In this document: positions 37,966 through 46,443 of the stretch, piece by piece
How the letters are laid out: each line of letters begins with the position of its first letter
Position numbering within the stretch: the stretch's first letter is position 1
Source: JBALVT01 sp036960305
GTDB taxonomy: Bacteria; Pseudomonadota; Gammaproteobacteria; Pseudomonadales; Halieaceae
Reading direction: 5' to 3'
NCBI GenBank assembly: GCA_036960305.1
Contig: JBALWA010000010.1
Span: 1 to 64,000, forward strand
Length of the DNA: 64,000 nt
Translations under genes and position numbers: made by a program
The notes under the pieces: generated by a model
What the model was told of the DNA's origin: nothing
Seen by the model: only the letters and a program-made list of their open reading frames with translations
The model's database searches: none

Positions 37966-38625
37966 CTACTTATCGTCCAGTTTTGCATCAATTTTTTTGA
38001 GTAGCAGTGCAATCTCTGCCTGCCTTCCCTCGTCCGCGACAGGCCTATCGGCGCGAGGTGTGGCATTACTCGCCTGCACAAGATGTGTACGGGCCTTTTC
38101 CAGCTCGCCTTGTTCGAAGAGGAACTCGCCATAGAAATAGTTCGAATCAATGCCGGTCTCGTTTATCGCCAGGCCTCGCTCTAGGTAGTCCCTCGCTTTA
38201 TCTTTACTCCCGAAACCCACCGGCCAACCGGGTACTTTGAAGTAGAGCGTGCCTAGGCTGGTATAGGCGGACCCGGACAATGCCTGGTCATCTATGTCGA
38301 TGGCAGATTCAAGGTCGCTGCGCGCTCCTTTTGCATATTTCATCGCCGAAAAGGGGCTTGCCATTCCGGCATAGGTAGAACGCACGATACCGCACCAGAT
38401 TAGCGCCTCGGCATTGCGGGTCTGTTCAGGAAATAGACTATCGCAGCGTTCAACCAGAACCTTCATGGCGTCGCCGCGCTCATCCTCCGGCGTTTGGTAA
38501 CTGACCTTGGCCCATTGTGTCTGGATGGTCGTGATTTCAGGCGACAATTGTGCCTGAGACAGGCTGCTGAGGAGCGTGATGGCAAAGCCACAAGCGGCTG
38601 GTAAAAGATATTTTGAGGAGTTCAT
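37966..38625 (-). CDS. Secreted tetratricopeptide-repeat protein
   Basis: A 219-residue exported protein with a signal peptide (residues 5-25, ending SQAQ). Its helical body has TPR-like pairs: AEALIWCGIVRSTYAGMAS, ALSGSAYTSLGTLYFKVPGW, and IDSNYFYGEFLFEQGELEKA with the consensus small and aromatic residues. It is probably a periplasmic scaffold. The family resembles tetratricopeptide proteins often found next to metal-efflux genes in marine gammaproteobacteria. It is divergent from the 38886 gene, with 260 bases between. Confidence 0.8.
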   Translation of the reverse strand: MNSSKYLLPAACGFAITLLSSLSQAQLSPEITTIQTQWAKVSYQTPEDERGDAMKVLVERCDSLFPEQTRNAEALIWCGIVRSTYAGMASPFSAMKYAKGARSDLESAIDIDDQALSGSAYTSLGTLYFKVPGWPVGFGSKDKARDYLERGLAINETGIDSNYFYGEFLFEQGELEKARTHLVQASNATPRADRPVADEGRQAEIALLLKKIDAKLDDK

Positions 38626-38885
38626 AGCGATTGTCCCTGTGTACGTCCGCGTATTGTAGACGACTCATCTTAAGAGATTCTTATGCCAACATTTATCTTC
38701 ACATCGTCGGGGTCTTCCTCGCATCACTTTTGGCGCTCTATTCCCAATAATATCGACGAAATTTTCACTAATACACTCGGTGTTAAGTAAGCCTTAAGCG
38801 ACAGAGTGCAATATGTCTCAGATGGTAGCCATAGCTATGCCGCTGGCTGGCATTCGCAGCTATTTTCCAAGGGGTTGACGGCACA

Positions 38886-39716
38886 ATGAAGTTTATTATT
38901 AACGTTGTTCTTCTATTGGCATGCTCCGGTGTAGCAATTGCCAGTGATTCCTACGAGCCGCCGCGTATAGCAAACGGTAAGCCTGATTTTAATGGGGTCT
39001 GGCAGGTACTGAACACTGCAAATTACAACCTGGAGGCGCATGGGGCTCAAGCCGCTATGGCATTTCGTGAGGGACCGGTAGTGCCAGTGCCGGCGAAAGA
39101 AGTCGTGGCCTTCGGGGCCGTGGGTGCGGTACCTGCCGGCCAGGGAGTGGTGCAGGGAGGGTTAATTCCATACCAAAAAAAGGCACTTGCTCAAAGGGAT
39201 AAGAACCGTGCCAGCTGGTTGCAATCAGATCCCGAAGTGAAATGCTATTTGCCCGGTGTCCCCCGGGCCAACTATATGGACTTTGGTTTCCAGATTTTTC
39301 ATAACAGTGACGCGCTGTTGTTTTCGTATGAGTACGCCGGGGCGGTTCGCAACATACATCTGTACGACCCTGGCCCTGCGCCTATAGATAGCTGGATGGG
39401 TCAGTCGTGGCTGCGCTGGGAAGATGACACTCTGGTGATAGAGACTACGGGTTCCAATGGTCAGACCTGGTTAGACCGGGCCGGCAATTACCACAGTGAT
39501 AAACTGAAAGTTACAGAACGGTTCACCCGAACCAGCGACCATACAATGTACTACGAGGCCACGCTCGAAGACCCTACCGTGTATACCCGTCCGTGGACGA
39601 TAAGTATGCCGATTTACAAAAGAGTGTCACCAGATGACCGCTTGATGCAGTTCAATTGTGTGGAGTTCGTCGAAGAACTCATGTACGGGCATCTGCGTAA
39701 GAAACCGCTGGATTGA
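38886..39716 (+). CDS. Secreted protein of unknown function, paralogue A
   Basis: A 276-residue exported protein (signal peptide about residues 2-19, ending AIASDS). The mature part starts with GKPDFNGVWQVLNTANY. Shared landmarks with the protein encoded at 40250 are the DGD/PDF-x-GVW opening, WEDDTLVIETT, KVTERFTR and a YYEATLEDP strand. Both therefore belong to one beta-rich family, seen in many Acidobacteria and marine gammaproteobacteria and without a known function. Its two cysteines (VKCYLPG and FNCVEF) could form a disulphide. It is first in a three-gene run with DUF6152 and paralogue B. Confidence 0.75.
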   Translation: MKFIINVVLLLACSGVAIASDSYEPPRIANGKPDFNGVWQVLNTANYNLEAHGAQAAMAFREGPVVPVPAKEVVAFGAVGAVPAGQGVVQGGLIPYQKKALAQRDKNRASWLQSDPEVKCYLPGVPRANYMDFGFQIFHNSDALLFSYEYAGAVRNIHLYDPGPAPIDSWMGQSWLRWEDDTLVIETTGSNGQTWLDRAGNYHSDKLKVTERFTRTSDHTMYYEATLEDPTVYTRPWTISMPIYKRVSPDDRLMQFNCVEFVEELMYGHLRKKPLD

Positions 39717-39822
39717 CAGGCTTGTCCCGTTATCAGCGACAGCTATACGCGTAGCCGGTTGGAGGATAAAGGTGGCCTGGCGGCGAGAACCAGGTATTCG
39801 TGCCCAAGAAGGAGTTTTTGAT

Positions 39823-40260
39823 ATGCACAAAAAACTAGTTGCTGTGCTGTTGGCTATCACTGCGGTGTCGCTGTCATATAAAGTCGGGGCACACCACGCA
39901 TTTTCGGCCGAGTTTGACGCCAAATCACCGGTAAGCCTGCGCGGCAAGGTTACCAAGGTGGAGTGGATTAATCCCCATGCATGGATTCACCTGGCGGTGG
40001 AGCAGGAAGATGGCGCTACTATTGATTGGATGGTCGAGGGCGGTACGCCCAATACCCTGTTGCGAGCCGGAGTTAACAAAAATACCTTGCCCATTGGCAG
40101 TGACATAGTGGTGCGTGGCTACCAGAGTAAAGACCGTAGCTGCAAACCAGCCTGTAAGGCGAACGGGCGCGACATGGCCTTTAGCGACGGGCAAAAGATA
40201 TTTATGGGTTCTTCAGGAACCGGTGCGCCAAAAGACGGCCTGGATCCACGTGACCGGTAG
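39823..40260 (+). CDS. DUF6152 family secreted protein
   Basis: A 145-residue protein with a signal peptide (residues 3-22, ending KVGA) and a small OB-like beta-barrel mature domain. The opening HHAFSAEFDAKSPVSLRGKV and VEWINPHAWIHLAV are the DUF6152 signature. Two His residues follow the signal peptide directly, and a CKPAC pair occurs near residue 107. AAGGAG at 39808 decides the ATG at 39823. The gene sits between two paralogous secreted proteins and overlaps the next gene. No biochemical role is known for the family. Confidence 0.87.
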   Translation: MHKKLVAVLLAITAVSLSYKVGAHHAFSAEFDAKSPVSLRGKVTKVEWINPHAWIHLAVEQEDGATIDWMVEGGTPNTLLRAGVNKNTLPIGSDIVVRGYQSKDRSCKPACKANGRDMAFSDGQKIFMGSSGTGAPKDGLDPRDR

Positions 40261-41356
40261 ATTGCGGCGGCTGACGCATGTATTCGGGCCGGCATCGCAG
40301 TGCCTGGTGAAAGCGCTATTACTATCGCTACTGCTGCTACCCTCATTGGTGATGGCCCAGGCTTGGTCCGTCGCACGATTGCCCTGGGGCGATCCGGATT
40401 TACAAGGGGTTTGGACTACTGCAACGCTTACGTCGCTGGAGCGTTTGGGGGGTATTGACGATCTGGTAATCAGCGAGGCGCATGTGCGTGAACTGGAGCG
40501 ACAGGACGCCGGGTTCTCGGCTGAAATTGATAACGTGCCCGAGGGGGACCTGCCCGTAGGAAAGGTTGTAGGTGGATACAATAGCGCCTGGCTGGATCCC
40601 GGTACCCGTATATTACGGGTGAAGGGTGAGCCAAGAACCTCGATTGTCGTTGATCCCGATAATGGTAAAGTGCCGTACACTATCGCTGGGAGAGCTAAAT
40701 TTCTGTGGGGCATATTGAAGTCTCAAAAACGAAATAACCCGGAAGAACAGCTATTGGGTGACCGCTGTCTCGTGGGTTTTGGGTCAACGGGTGGGCCGCC
40801 CATGTTGCCCGTTTTATACAATAACAATTACCAGTTTGTGCAAACCCCGGGACAGGTCGTCATTTTGGTGGAAATGAATCATGCAGTGCGAACGATACGG
40901 ATAGAGGGCGAGCCGCTGCCAAAACAAATACGGCCGTGGTTGGGGGATTCTATTGGTCATTGGGAAGATGACACCTTGGTGGTTGAGACCACACAATTTC
41001 ATCCGCAACAAAGTGTTCGCGGGGCAATCAAGCACCAGTTGTACGTTGGCTCGAACAGTAAAGTAACAGAGCGCTTTACACGAATTGGTGAGAAAGAAAT
41101 ATATTATGAATTCACCTTAGAAGACGACGATATCTATCGTCAGCCATGGCGCGGTGAGCTAACGTTTCGACCCAGTAACGGTCAAATATACGAGTACGCT
41201 TGCCATGAAGGTAACTATGGCATGGTCAATATGTTGGCTGGTGAACGGGAGCAGGGCGTAGACGGTATTCGTTGGCTTTTCGGGTTGATTACAAATCCGC
41301 CTGAAGAGATTACTCATGAGCAGCTAAGCCCATCCAGATTTAACCGTAAGCCATAG
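40250..41356 (+). CDS. Secreted protein of unknown function, paralogue B
   Basis: A roughly 368-residue exported protein related to the 38886 product, with a longer N-terminal region. A hydrophobic stretch LLLSLLLLPSLVMA gives the signal peptide, and the mature protein begins QAWSVARLPWGDPDLQGVW. Shared blocks are HWEDDTLVVETT, KVTERFTR and YYEFTLEDDD. The start is uncertain: GTG 40250 overlaps the DUF6152 stop and GTG 40307 gives the tightest signal peptide, while an ATG at 40115 adds 45 residues inside the previous gene. It ends convergently against the minus-strand cytochrome/DUF6644 group. Confidence 0.75.
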   Translation: MTGRLRRLTHVFGPASQCLVKALLLSLLLLPSLVMAQAWSVARLPWGDPDLQGVWTTATLTSLERLGGIDDLVISEAHVRELERQDAGFSAEIDNVPEGDLPVGKVVGGYNSAWLDPGTRILRVKGEPRTSIVVDPDNGKVPYTIAGRAKFLWGILKSQKRNNPEEQLLGDRCLVGFGSTGGPPMLPVLYNNNYQFVQTPGQVVILVEMNHAVRTIRIEGEPLPKQIRPWLGDSIGHWEDDTLVVETTQFHPQQSVRGAIKHQLYVGSNSKVTERFTRIGEKEIYYEFTLEDDDIYRQPWRGELTFRPSNGQIYEYACHEGNYGMVNMLAGEREQGVDGIRWLFGLITNPPEEITHEQLSPSRFNRKP

Positions 41357-41471
41357 CGAGCATTTCACGTACATCCTGTATTTGCATTAACCAGTATATA
41401 AGGGCAAAACCGAGGATGCTGGATGAGGCTAGCAGCGCCGCTAATTGTTGGTCTTGCTTATTGTTGTCCAT
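41340..41471 (-). CDS. 43-residue single-helix membrane protein (small ORF)
   Basis: An ATG at 41471, four bases after the stop of the DUF6644 gene upstream, opens 43 codons (MDNNKQDQQLAALL to MLAMAYG). A hydrophobic helix at about residues 10-30 includes SSSILGFALIYWLM. It is polar at the start and amphipathic at the end, as many small membrane subunits are. Tight spacing suggests translational coupling. Its last codons overlap the end of the convergent plus-strand gene (stop at 41356). It is too short to be recognised by family; coding potential is plausible but unproven. Confidence 0.55.
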   Translation of the reverse strand: MDNNKQDQQLAALLASSSILGFALIYWLMQIQDVREMLAMAYG

Positions 41472-41475
41472 GATA

Positions 41476-42060
41476 CTAACCCGAATATCCGATCCAGCGG
41501 CCGGCAGCTGCCACCGTAAACCAAACCGTCAGTGACGCTACCGCGACAGTACGGACTACCCAGGGGTTCAAACTTTCGATATCACCCGTCAGCAAGGGAC
41601 GCTTGATGTAAAGGGTAAATAGGATCCCAGCTGTCAACGCCAGCATTTTTACCCAATACACGGGTAAGTCATAGATTTTTGTTGCCACAGCGCAGGCCAT
41701 AAAAATGCCGCTGGCAATTGCAATTAAAAGACCGGCAATAAACAAGCGATGAGTTCCACTCACTATTACCTGGGCGGGTACATCGCGAAATAGCAGGCCC
41801 AACAGTCGACCATCGCTTACTATTACTGCTCCACCCAATAGAGCCATGGCCAGCAGATGTATGGCCTCTATTACAGCAAAGACTGCACCCCAGGTCTTAC
41901 CGATCGATCCAAAACGGGTCGTTTCCATCCACTCAAACAGGGGTAGCAGGGCGTACCAGGCATCGATGCGAAGGTTGGAAAAGGCAAACCCCATCGCCAG
42001 GGCTAACAAAACAACAGTGGCTATAGAACGCGGATAGGAAGCCGGGGGCGAAAGTCGCAT
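41476..42060 (-). CDS. DUF6644-like multi-pass membrane protein (second copy)
   Basis: A 194-residue protein with five or six transmembrane helices. AVIEAIHLLAMALLGGAVIVSD and a DGRLLGLLFRDVPAQ loop match the DUF6644 pattern of an ExxH membrane motif followed by a D(L)RLLG loop. The Glu/His in the membrane could bind haem or metal (inference). AGGAGG precedes the ATG at 42060. It is followed 4 bases later by the small ORF and preceded by a related gene, indicating a duplicated membrane subunit. Confidence 0.8.
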   Translation of the reverse strand: MRLSPPASYPRSIATVVLLALAMGFAFSNLRIDAWYALLPLFEWMETTRFGSIGKTWGAVFAVIEAIHLLAMALLGGAVIVSDGRLLGLLFRDVPAQVIVSGTHRLFIAGLLIAIASGIFMACAVATKIYDLPVYWVKMLALTAGILFTLYIKRPLLTGDIESLNPWVVRTVAVASLTVWFTVAAAGRWIGYSG

Positions 42061-42072
42061 TATTTGAGCCTC

Positions 42073-42696
42073 CTAAAATTGGGTCTGGCCGTCGATACAG
42101 CCGGCGACGATATTGATAATACCGTTTTGTCCTCGTGAGCAGTCGTACCAATCGTAGGCGATTAGCCGACCGCATATTACAATCGAGGTCCAGAACAGTA
42201 TTGAAAGTGAAGCGCCATAGCGAATATTTGGTGGCGCGGTTGAAACGCTATCCCAGCTGTCAACAGACAGCGTCATGCGTCGATGAAATACCATTGCGTT
42301 GACGGCGGCAGCTATTAACAGCAATAACTTGATGCGTAGCCATACACTCTGGGCGCTGCGGACCGGAATTGCGTAAAACAGCATTAGACCGGTCATCACG
42401 GTTAGCCCAAAGCCAATAAGCATAGGGAGCTGCAGTCGCCGGGCAATAGTTGTAGCAGGTACCTGGGGTAGTACATACCCGAGCATGCGAAGGTCGATAA
42501 GAAACAGCGTGCCCAAACTGAGGATCAGCGATAAAACGTGCGTAGTTTCGATCCAGTTATACATATAGTACGACTCGTGCAGCAGGGTGCTCCACTGACT
42601 TGCGTCCAGCCACAACGCAAAGTCATAAATGACTAGATTAAGCACTATGGGTTGCCGCCAGCGTTGTATCTCTCCAGGCTGGCCGCTTGATAGCAA
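42073..42696 (-). CDS. DUF6644-like multi-pass membrane protein (first copy)
   Basis: A roughly 207-residue protein with five transmembrane helices. NWIETTHVLSLILSLGTLFL followed by DLRMLGYVLPQVPA, then WLRIKLLLLIAAAVNAMVFHRR, is the DUF6644 signature; the ExxH pair lies in the first helix. The start is unclear: TTG 42696 lies one base after the cytochrome stop and includes an amphipathic N-terminus, while ATG 42564 begins just before the first helix. The cytochrome-c lipoprotein upstream suggests a membrane electron-transfer or haem-linked complex (inference). Confidence 0.8.
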   Translation of the reverse strand: MLSSGQPGEIQRWRQPIVLNLVIYDFALWLDASQWSTLLHESYYMYNWIETTHVLSLILSLGTLFLIDLRMLGYVLPQVPATTIARRLQLPMLIGFGLTVMTGLMLFYAIPVRSAQSVWLRIKLLLLIAAAVNAMVFHRRMTLSVDSWDSVSTAPPNIRYGASLSILFWTSIVICGRLIAYDWYDCSRGQNGIINIVAGCIDGQTQF

Positions 42697-42697
42697 T

Positions 42698-43162
42698 TCA
42701 TTGAGCGCTATCTTCTAACAAGTATTGATTGTGACACGCCAGACACGCCTGGTAGATATGCCCGCCGGCGTCAAATAGGGCGGTAGCGTCTTGCTGTTCC
42801 GCAGCGGCCATGGCGAGTATACCGGCGCCAATCATATCTCTGGAAAATTCATTCCAATCCTGTCCTAGAGACCGGCCAGGCATCATTAATAGATTTCCCG
42901 ATTCAGTCAAGATTGCTGCAGCCGATTCTACGTTGCCCCAGGCCTCGGGGGTGGTAGGTGCCAGATCTTGCTCTCCGGCTTCAGTAATGATGCTACCGGC
43001 CGAACGCCAGATAATATCGGCGGCAGGGTCGATGAGTAATTCCATCGTGTGGTGAACATCTGTCACCACCTGGTATTGGGGCCCGGTATCATGTTGTTGC
43101 TGGGCGCATGAGCCCAGGAAGACCAGAGCGCAAGATATCAGTAGGCGCGGTATTGAATACAT
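42698..43162 (-). CDS. Cytochrome c'-like lipoprotein
   Basis: A 154-residue lipoprotein (lipobox LGSC, Cys19). A helical body ends in a C-terminal haem-binding motif CLACH at residues 140-144, within IYQACLACHNQY. A single CxxCH near the C-terminus of an all-helical protein of this length is typical of class II (c'-type) cytochromes. It is the first gene of the minus-strand run with two DUF6644 proteins and the 43-residue ORF and would be its electron-carrying or gas-binding subunit (inference). Confidence 0.85.
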   Translation of the reverse strand: MYSIPRLLISCALVFLGSCAQQQHDTGPQYQVVTDVHHTMELLIDPAADIIWRSAGSIITEAGEQDLAPTTPEAWGNVESAAAILTESGNLLMMPGRSLGQDWNEFSRDMIGAGILAMAAAEQQDATALFDAGGHIYQACLACHNQYLLEDSAQ

Positions 43163-43201
43163 GATGGTTTTTTAGGTCCGTACCAAGGGTAGGTTGACAA
43201 C

Positions 43202-43972
43202 TTATACCACCGTTCGGCCGAATGCCGTCGACCGTAAGGGCTGAACTGATATTTCTTTGTCAGAAAAACGCGTCAGGTGTATGGCTTCAGACAGTACCGC
43301 AATATCTGCAGCGTATTTTCGCCATAGCTCCGCAATTGGAGGAGAGTTTTCTCCATGTTTCACGGCGGCAGGAATGTCAGCGAAAATAACTTTGGGGTTC
43401 CCATTGTAGTAAGTACCCCACTCGACGGCCTTATCGCCCATGCGCATGGGGTCCGCATTACATATTTCTCTGGTTTCAAATCCACATCGACGAATCGAAT
43501 GGCGCACCGCGCGATTCGCCGCGAAAACAAGAAAATCTACGCCCGCAAGGGCGAGAGCACGCACAACTAACAGGTACAGTCTACTTGCCTCGCCAGGTAA
43601 CGTAGACGCTAGATTTCCGAGTTCCATGATCTGGCTTCGATAGGCGATTTGACCAAATACGTTCTCTATTTTTTGGTCGACACCTTCATCGAAATAGCGC
43701 TCGCAAAAGAGTTCTGATGTCGCCGCGCCACGCAGGCCCAAAGCTGCTGTGTGTTCGTTTTTCCTTCTTAAGCTGCACAGCAGCGGCATATATTCAGAAA
43801 TCTCTGCTCCGTATGACTGAAGGAAAATCCTGGCTATGTACGATTCTATCGAAGCTCGCTCTGTGCTCCTTGGAAAACTAGTCAAAAGCGGCGTTTTACG
43901 CAGGCGTACCGAGCGGATCTCAGGTGACTTTGGTACACTATTTGTTCGTGATATAGAGATTATCGATTCCAT
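43202..43972 (-). CDS. Thermostable hemolysin family protein
   Basis: A 256-residue protein of the thermostable-hemolysin (delta-VPH) family, which has a GNAT-like fold. Diagnostic pieces are ESYIARIFLQSYGAEISEYMPLL, AALGLRGAATSELFCERYFDE and IMELGNLASTLPGEASRLYL. Despite the name, most bacterial members sit beside acyl-ligase or lipid genes and their activity is uncertain. A toxin role should not be assumed. It stands alone, divergent from the ACR3 gene with 167 bases between. The ATG at 43972 is the first start in frame. Confidence 0.83.
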   Translation of the reverse strand: MESIISISRTNSVPKSPEIRSVRLRKTPLLTSFPRSTERASIESYIARIFLQSYGAEISEYMPLLCSLRRKNEHTAALGLRGAATSELFCERYFDEGVDQKIENVFGQIAYRSQIMELGNLASTLPGEASRLYLLVVRALALAGVDFLVFAANRAVRHSIRRCGFETREICNADPMRMGDKAVEWGTYYNGNPKVIFADIPAAVKHGENSPPIAELWRKYAADIAVLSEAIHLTRFSDKEISVQPLRSTAFGRTVV

Positions 43973-44000
43973 GACGACTCCAACGGACTATTCTATATCA

Positions 44001-44018
44001 CTACACTAACGCGTGTAG
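44001..44018. promoter_or_regulatory. Small inverted repeat between hemolysin-family and ACR3 genes
   Basis: CTACAC (44001-44006) and GTGTAG (44013-44018) form a 6-base inverted repeat with a 6-base centre, upstream of the hemolysin-family start. It is a possible operator. Support is positional only. Confidence 0.25.
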
Positions 44019-44086
44019 CTTAGGGAATTATTAAGATACGAGGGGATATCATCTTTTGCTCTAAAAAATATCGACTCTGCGTGAGC

Positions 44087-44115
44087 TTGGATCACTGCAT
44101 CGATGGGCATATGTA
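44087..44115 (+). promoter_or_regulatory. Putative sigma-70 promoter for ACR3
   Basis: TTGGAT (44087-44092), a 17-base spacer and TATGTA (44110-44115) lie 25 bases before the AAGGA ribosome-binding site and ATG 44140. Box match and spacing are good, but nothing beyond sequence supports it. Confidence 0.45.
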
Positions 44116-44139
44116 CCCTTCTTCAAAAAAGGAATATTT

Positions 44140-45171
44140 ATGGGGTTATTTGAGCGTTATCTCAGCCTATGGGTAGGGCTTTGTATTCTGGCGGGCGTTC
44201 TGCTGGGTAATCTAGCACCTGGCGTATTTGAGCTAGTCGCACGCCTGGAGTATGCCCACGTCAATCTGGTCGTTGCACTCTTCATCTGGATCATGATTTA
44301 TCCCATGATGGTGCAGATCGATTTTACCGCTATTAAGGATGTGGGTAAGAAGCCCAAAGGCTTGATTCTGACTCTGGTCGTGAACTGGTTGATCAAACCC
44401 TTCACCATGGCGGCCCTGGGGTGGCTGTTCTTTCGTGTGCTATTTGTCGAGTGGGTGGATCCCGAGACCGCCACTGAGTACATTGCCGGCATGATACTTC
44501 TGGGGGTTGCGCCCTGTACTGCCATGGTCTTTGTCTGGAGCCAGTTGACCAAAGGGGACCCGAATTACACCTTGGTGCAAGTGTCCGTGAACGACATTAT
44601 CATGGTGTTCGCCTTTGCGCCTCTGGCGGCTTTTCTGCTAGGGGTTAGCAATATCCAGGTACCGTGGGAGACACTGCTGTTGTCTGTGGTGCTCTACGTC
44701 GTGTTACCTCTATTGGCTGGGGCCTATACGCGGCACAGGCTGGAGAAGGGGAGAGGTGGCAGCGCAGTCGAAGCCTTCGTCCACAAACTCAAGCCCTGGT
44801 CCGTTATCGGTCTACTGGCCACGGTGGTGCTGTTGTTTGGCTTTCAGGCTGAGACGATCATCGCCCAACCCCAAATGATTCTGCTGATTGCGGTGCCGCT
44901 GCTGCTGCAAACCTATGGCATTTTTGTTATTGCCTACGGCGCGGCCAAGGCAATGCAGTTGCCCCACAATATCGCTGCACCGGCCTGCATGATCGCCACA
45001 TCCAATTTCTTTGAGCTGGCAGTGGCGGTAGCCATATCCCTGTTTGGTCTGCATTCGGGGGCCGCACTGGCTACCGTCGTAGGCGTATTGGTTGAGGTGC
45101 CAGTCATGCTGTCACTGGTTGCCATAGCCAATCGGACCAGGCACTGGTTTCCCGCGACAAGCACAACGTAA
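44140..45171 (+). CDS. ACR3-family arsenite efflux carrier
   Basis: A 343-residue protein with ten transmembrane helices. The fourth-helix motif LLGVAPCTAMVFVWSQLTKG contains the cysteine essential for arsenite export in ACR3 proteins. The opening RYLSLWVGLCILAGVLLG and the loop AIKDVGKKPKGLILTLVVNW are equally typical. It pumps As(III), probably with proton antiport, across the inner membrane. There is no arsC, arsR or arsH directly beside it; the RND adaptor and permease follow 99 bases later on the same strand, and an ArsR-family gene lies 7 kb away. A weak promoter and a good AAGGA site precede ATG 44140. Confidence 0.92.
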   Translation: MGLFERYLSLWVGLCILAGVLLGNLAPGVFELVARLEYAHVNLVVALFIWIMIYPMMVQIDFTAIKDVGKKPKGLILTLVVNWLIKPFTMAALGWLFFRVLFVEWVDPETATEYIAGMILLGVAPCTAMVFVWSQLTKGDPNYTLVQVSVNDIIMVFAFAPLAAFLLGVSNIQVPWETLLLSVVLYVVLPLLAGAYTRHRLEKGRGGSAVEAFVHKLKPWSVIGLLATVVLLFGFQAETIIAQPQMILLIAVPLLLQTYGIFVIAYGAAKAMQLPHNIAAPACMIATSNFFELAVAVAISLFGLHSGAALATVVGVLVEVPVMLSLVAIANRTRHWFPATSTT

Positions 45172-45270
45172 AAGAGCATGACATGACAGTAACGATTCAT
45201 TTCGCGATGCTGTTAGATCGCAGTTATGTGTTGAGAATCACTATTATTGAAATAGATCGGTAGGGTCACA

Positions 45271-46443
45271 ATGTTAAAAACACAATATCGCTATACCACT
45301 TTGGTTATTCTGTTGGTTGTTATCGCGGTGGCAGCAGGCGCTGTTTTAGTTCGAAAACATCGCACCGCAGTGGTTCAGTCTCTACCGGGTGTGGAAGCAG
45401 CGCCGTGGGCACTGCATACGGTGAGCTTACAGCGCGCTCCTCTGTCCCGAGAATTTCTTGCGTTGGCAAAAGTGGTTGGCGTTACCGAAATCACCATCAG
45501 CAGCCAGATAGCTGGCACCATCGAGGCCATGGGCCCCCGGGAGGGAGCCAAGGTGGTCCAGGGCGAGGTTCTGGCGCGCATTTCAGTACGGGAGTTGCAA
45601 GAGCAATTGGCAGGCTTGCAGGCAGAACTTAACTCTTCTCAGGCGGATGTAACGCGAACGCAAGATGAGTTTGACCGTCAGGCAAAACTGATAGGCAAGA
45701 AGCTGACCTCAACGGAACTTTTCGAAAGCAAAAAGACGGCAGCATTGGCAGCGCGGCAGCGCGTTAACACCTTGCAGCGGCAGATTGCAGCACTGCAGAT
45801 CAGGATAGGCTACGGCACGGTTGCTGCTCCCAAAGACGCGCTGGTGGCACATCGCCAGGCCGAGCCGGGTGATAATGCGCGGCCTGGGACGGAGCTCTAC
45901 CGACTGACGGTGAACAGCGCTTCGCGGTTACAGATCACGCTTCCGCAGCAGATTCTGGAGCAGGTGCATTTGGGAACGGGGATTATCCTCGACTATGCCT
46001 CACGACAACTGCGGGTCAGTGTGAGTCGTATATTTCCCGCTCTGGATAGCCGGGCGCTGGGCACTGTAGAAGCAGATCTTGACAGCATGCCCTTCGGTCT
46101 TGGCAGTGGCTCCCGTATTCCCGCACGCGTTATTCTGGATTCTGTTGATGATGCCCTGTCTGTTCCTCACCAGGCGATTATACAGCGAGGTGAGCTGGGA
46201 TTTGTCTTCAGGGTAGTTGATAGCGACCACGGTAAGGTACTGAAGAAAGTTGATGTGCGTACCGGGCTCAATACTCAGCTGGCGGTGGAGCTGATCAGTT
46301 CGGAGTTGGAGGAGGGTGACGAACTTATTGTTGCCCATGAAAGCATATTGTTACAGCTACAGGACGATGATCCAGTTATAGCAGTACCAGCCAGGGTTGT
46401 TGATGGACAAGACACTACTTCGCAATACGAGAAGGGCTCGTGA
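45271..46443 (+). CDS. RND periplasmic adaptor subunit (HlyD/AcrA-type)
   Basis: A 390-residue membrane-fusion protein with an N-terminal hydrophobic anchor (residues 9-28) and no lipobox. The lipoyl-type segment TISSQIAGTIEAMGPREGAK is at about 74-93. A long coiled-coil hairpin (about 105-180, rich in Q, A and L) and a beta-barrel end in the membrane-proximal part. It precedes the permease gene by direct overlap (TGA inside GTGA at 46440). No outer-membrane channel gene accompanies the pair, so a shared TolC-type protein is assumed. Confidence 0.9.
   Translation: MLKTQYRYTTLVILLVVIAVAAGAVLVRKHRTAVVQSLPGVEAAPWALHTVSLQRAPLSREFLALAKVVGVTEITISSQIAGTIEAMGPREGAKVVQGEVLARISVRELQEQLAGLQAELNSSQADVTRTQDEFDRQAKLIGKKLTSTELFESKKTAALAARQRVNTLQRQIAALQIRIGYGTVAAPKDALVAHRQAEPGDNARPGTELYRLTVNSASRLQITLPQQILEQVHLGTGIILDYASRQLRVSVSRIFPALDSRALGTVEADLDSMPFGLGSGSRIPARVILDSVDDALSVPHQAIIQRGELGFVFRVVDSDHGKVLKKVDVRTGLNTQLAVELISSELEEGDELIVAHESILLQLQDDDPVIAVPARVVDGQDTTSQYEKGS

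Noticed and set aside
43202..43972. Virulence toxin
   Set aside because: The thermostable-hemolysin family name does not establish toxicity, and no secretion signal or toxin neighbour is visible.
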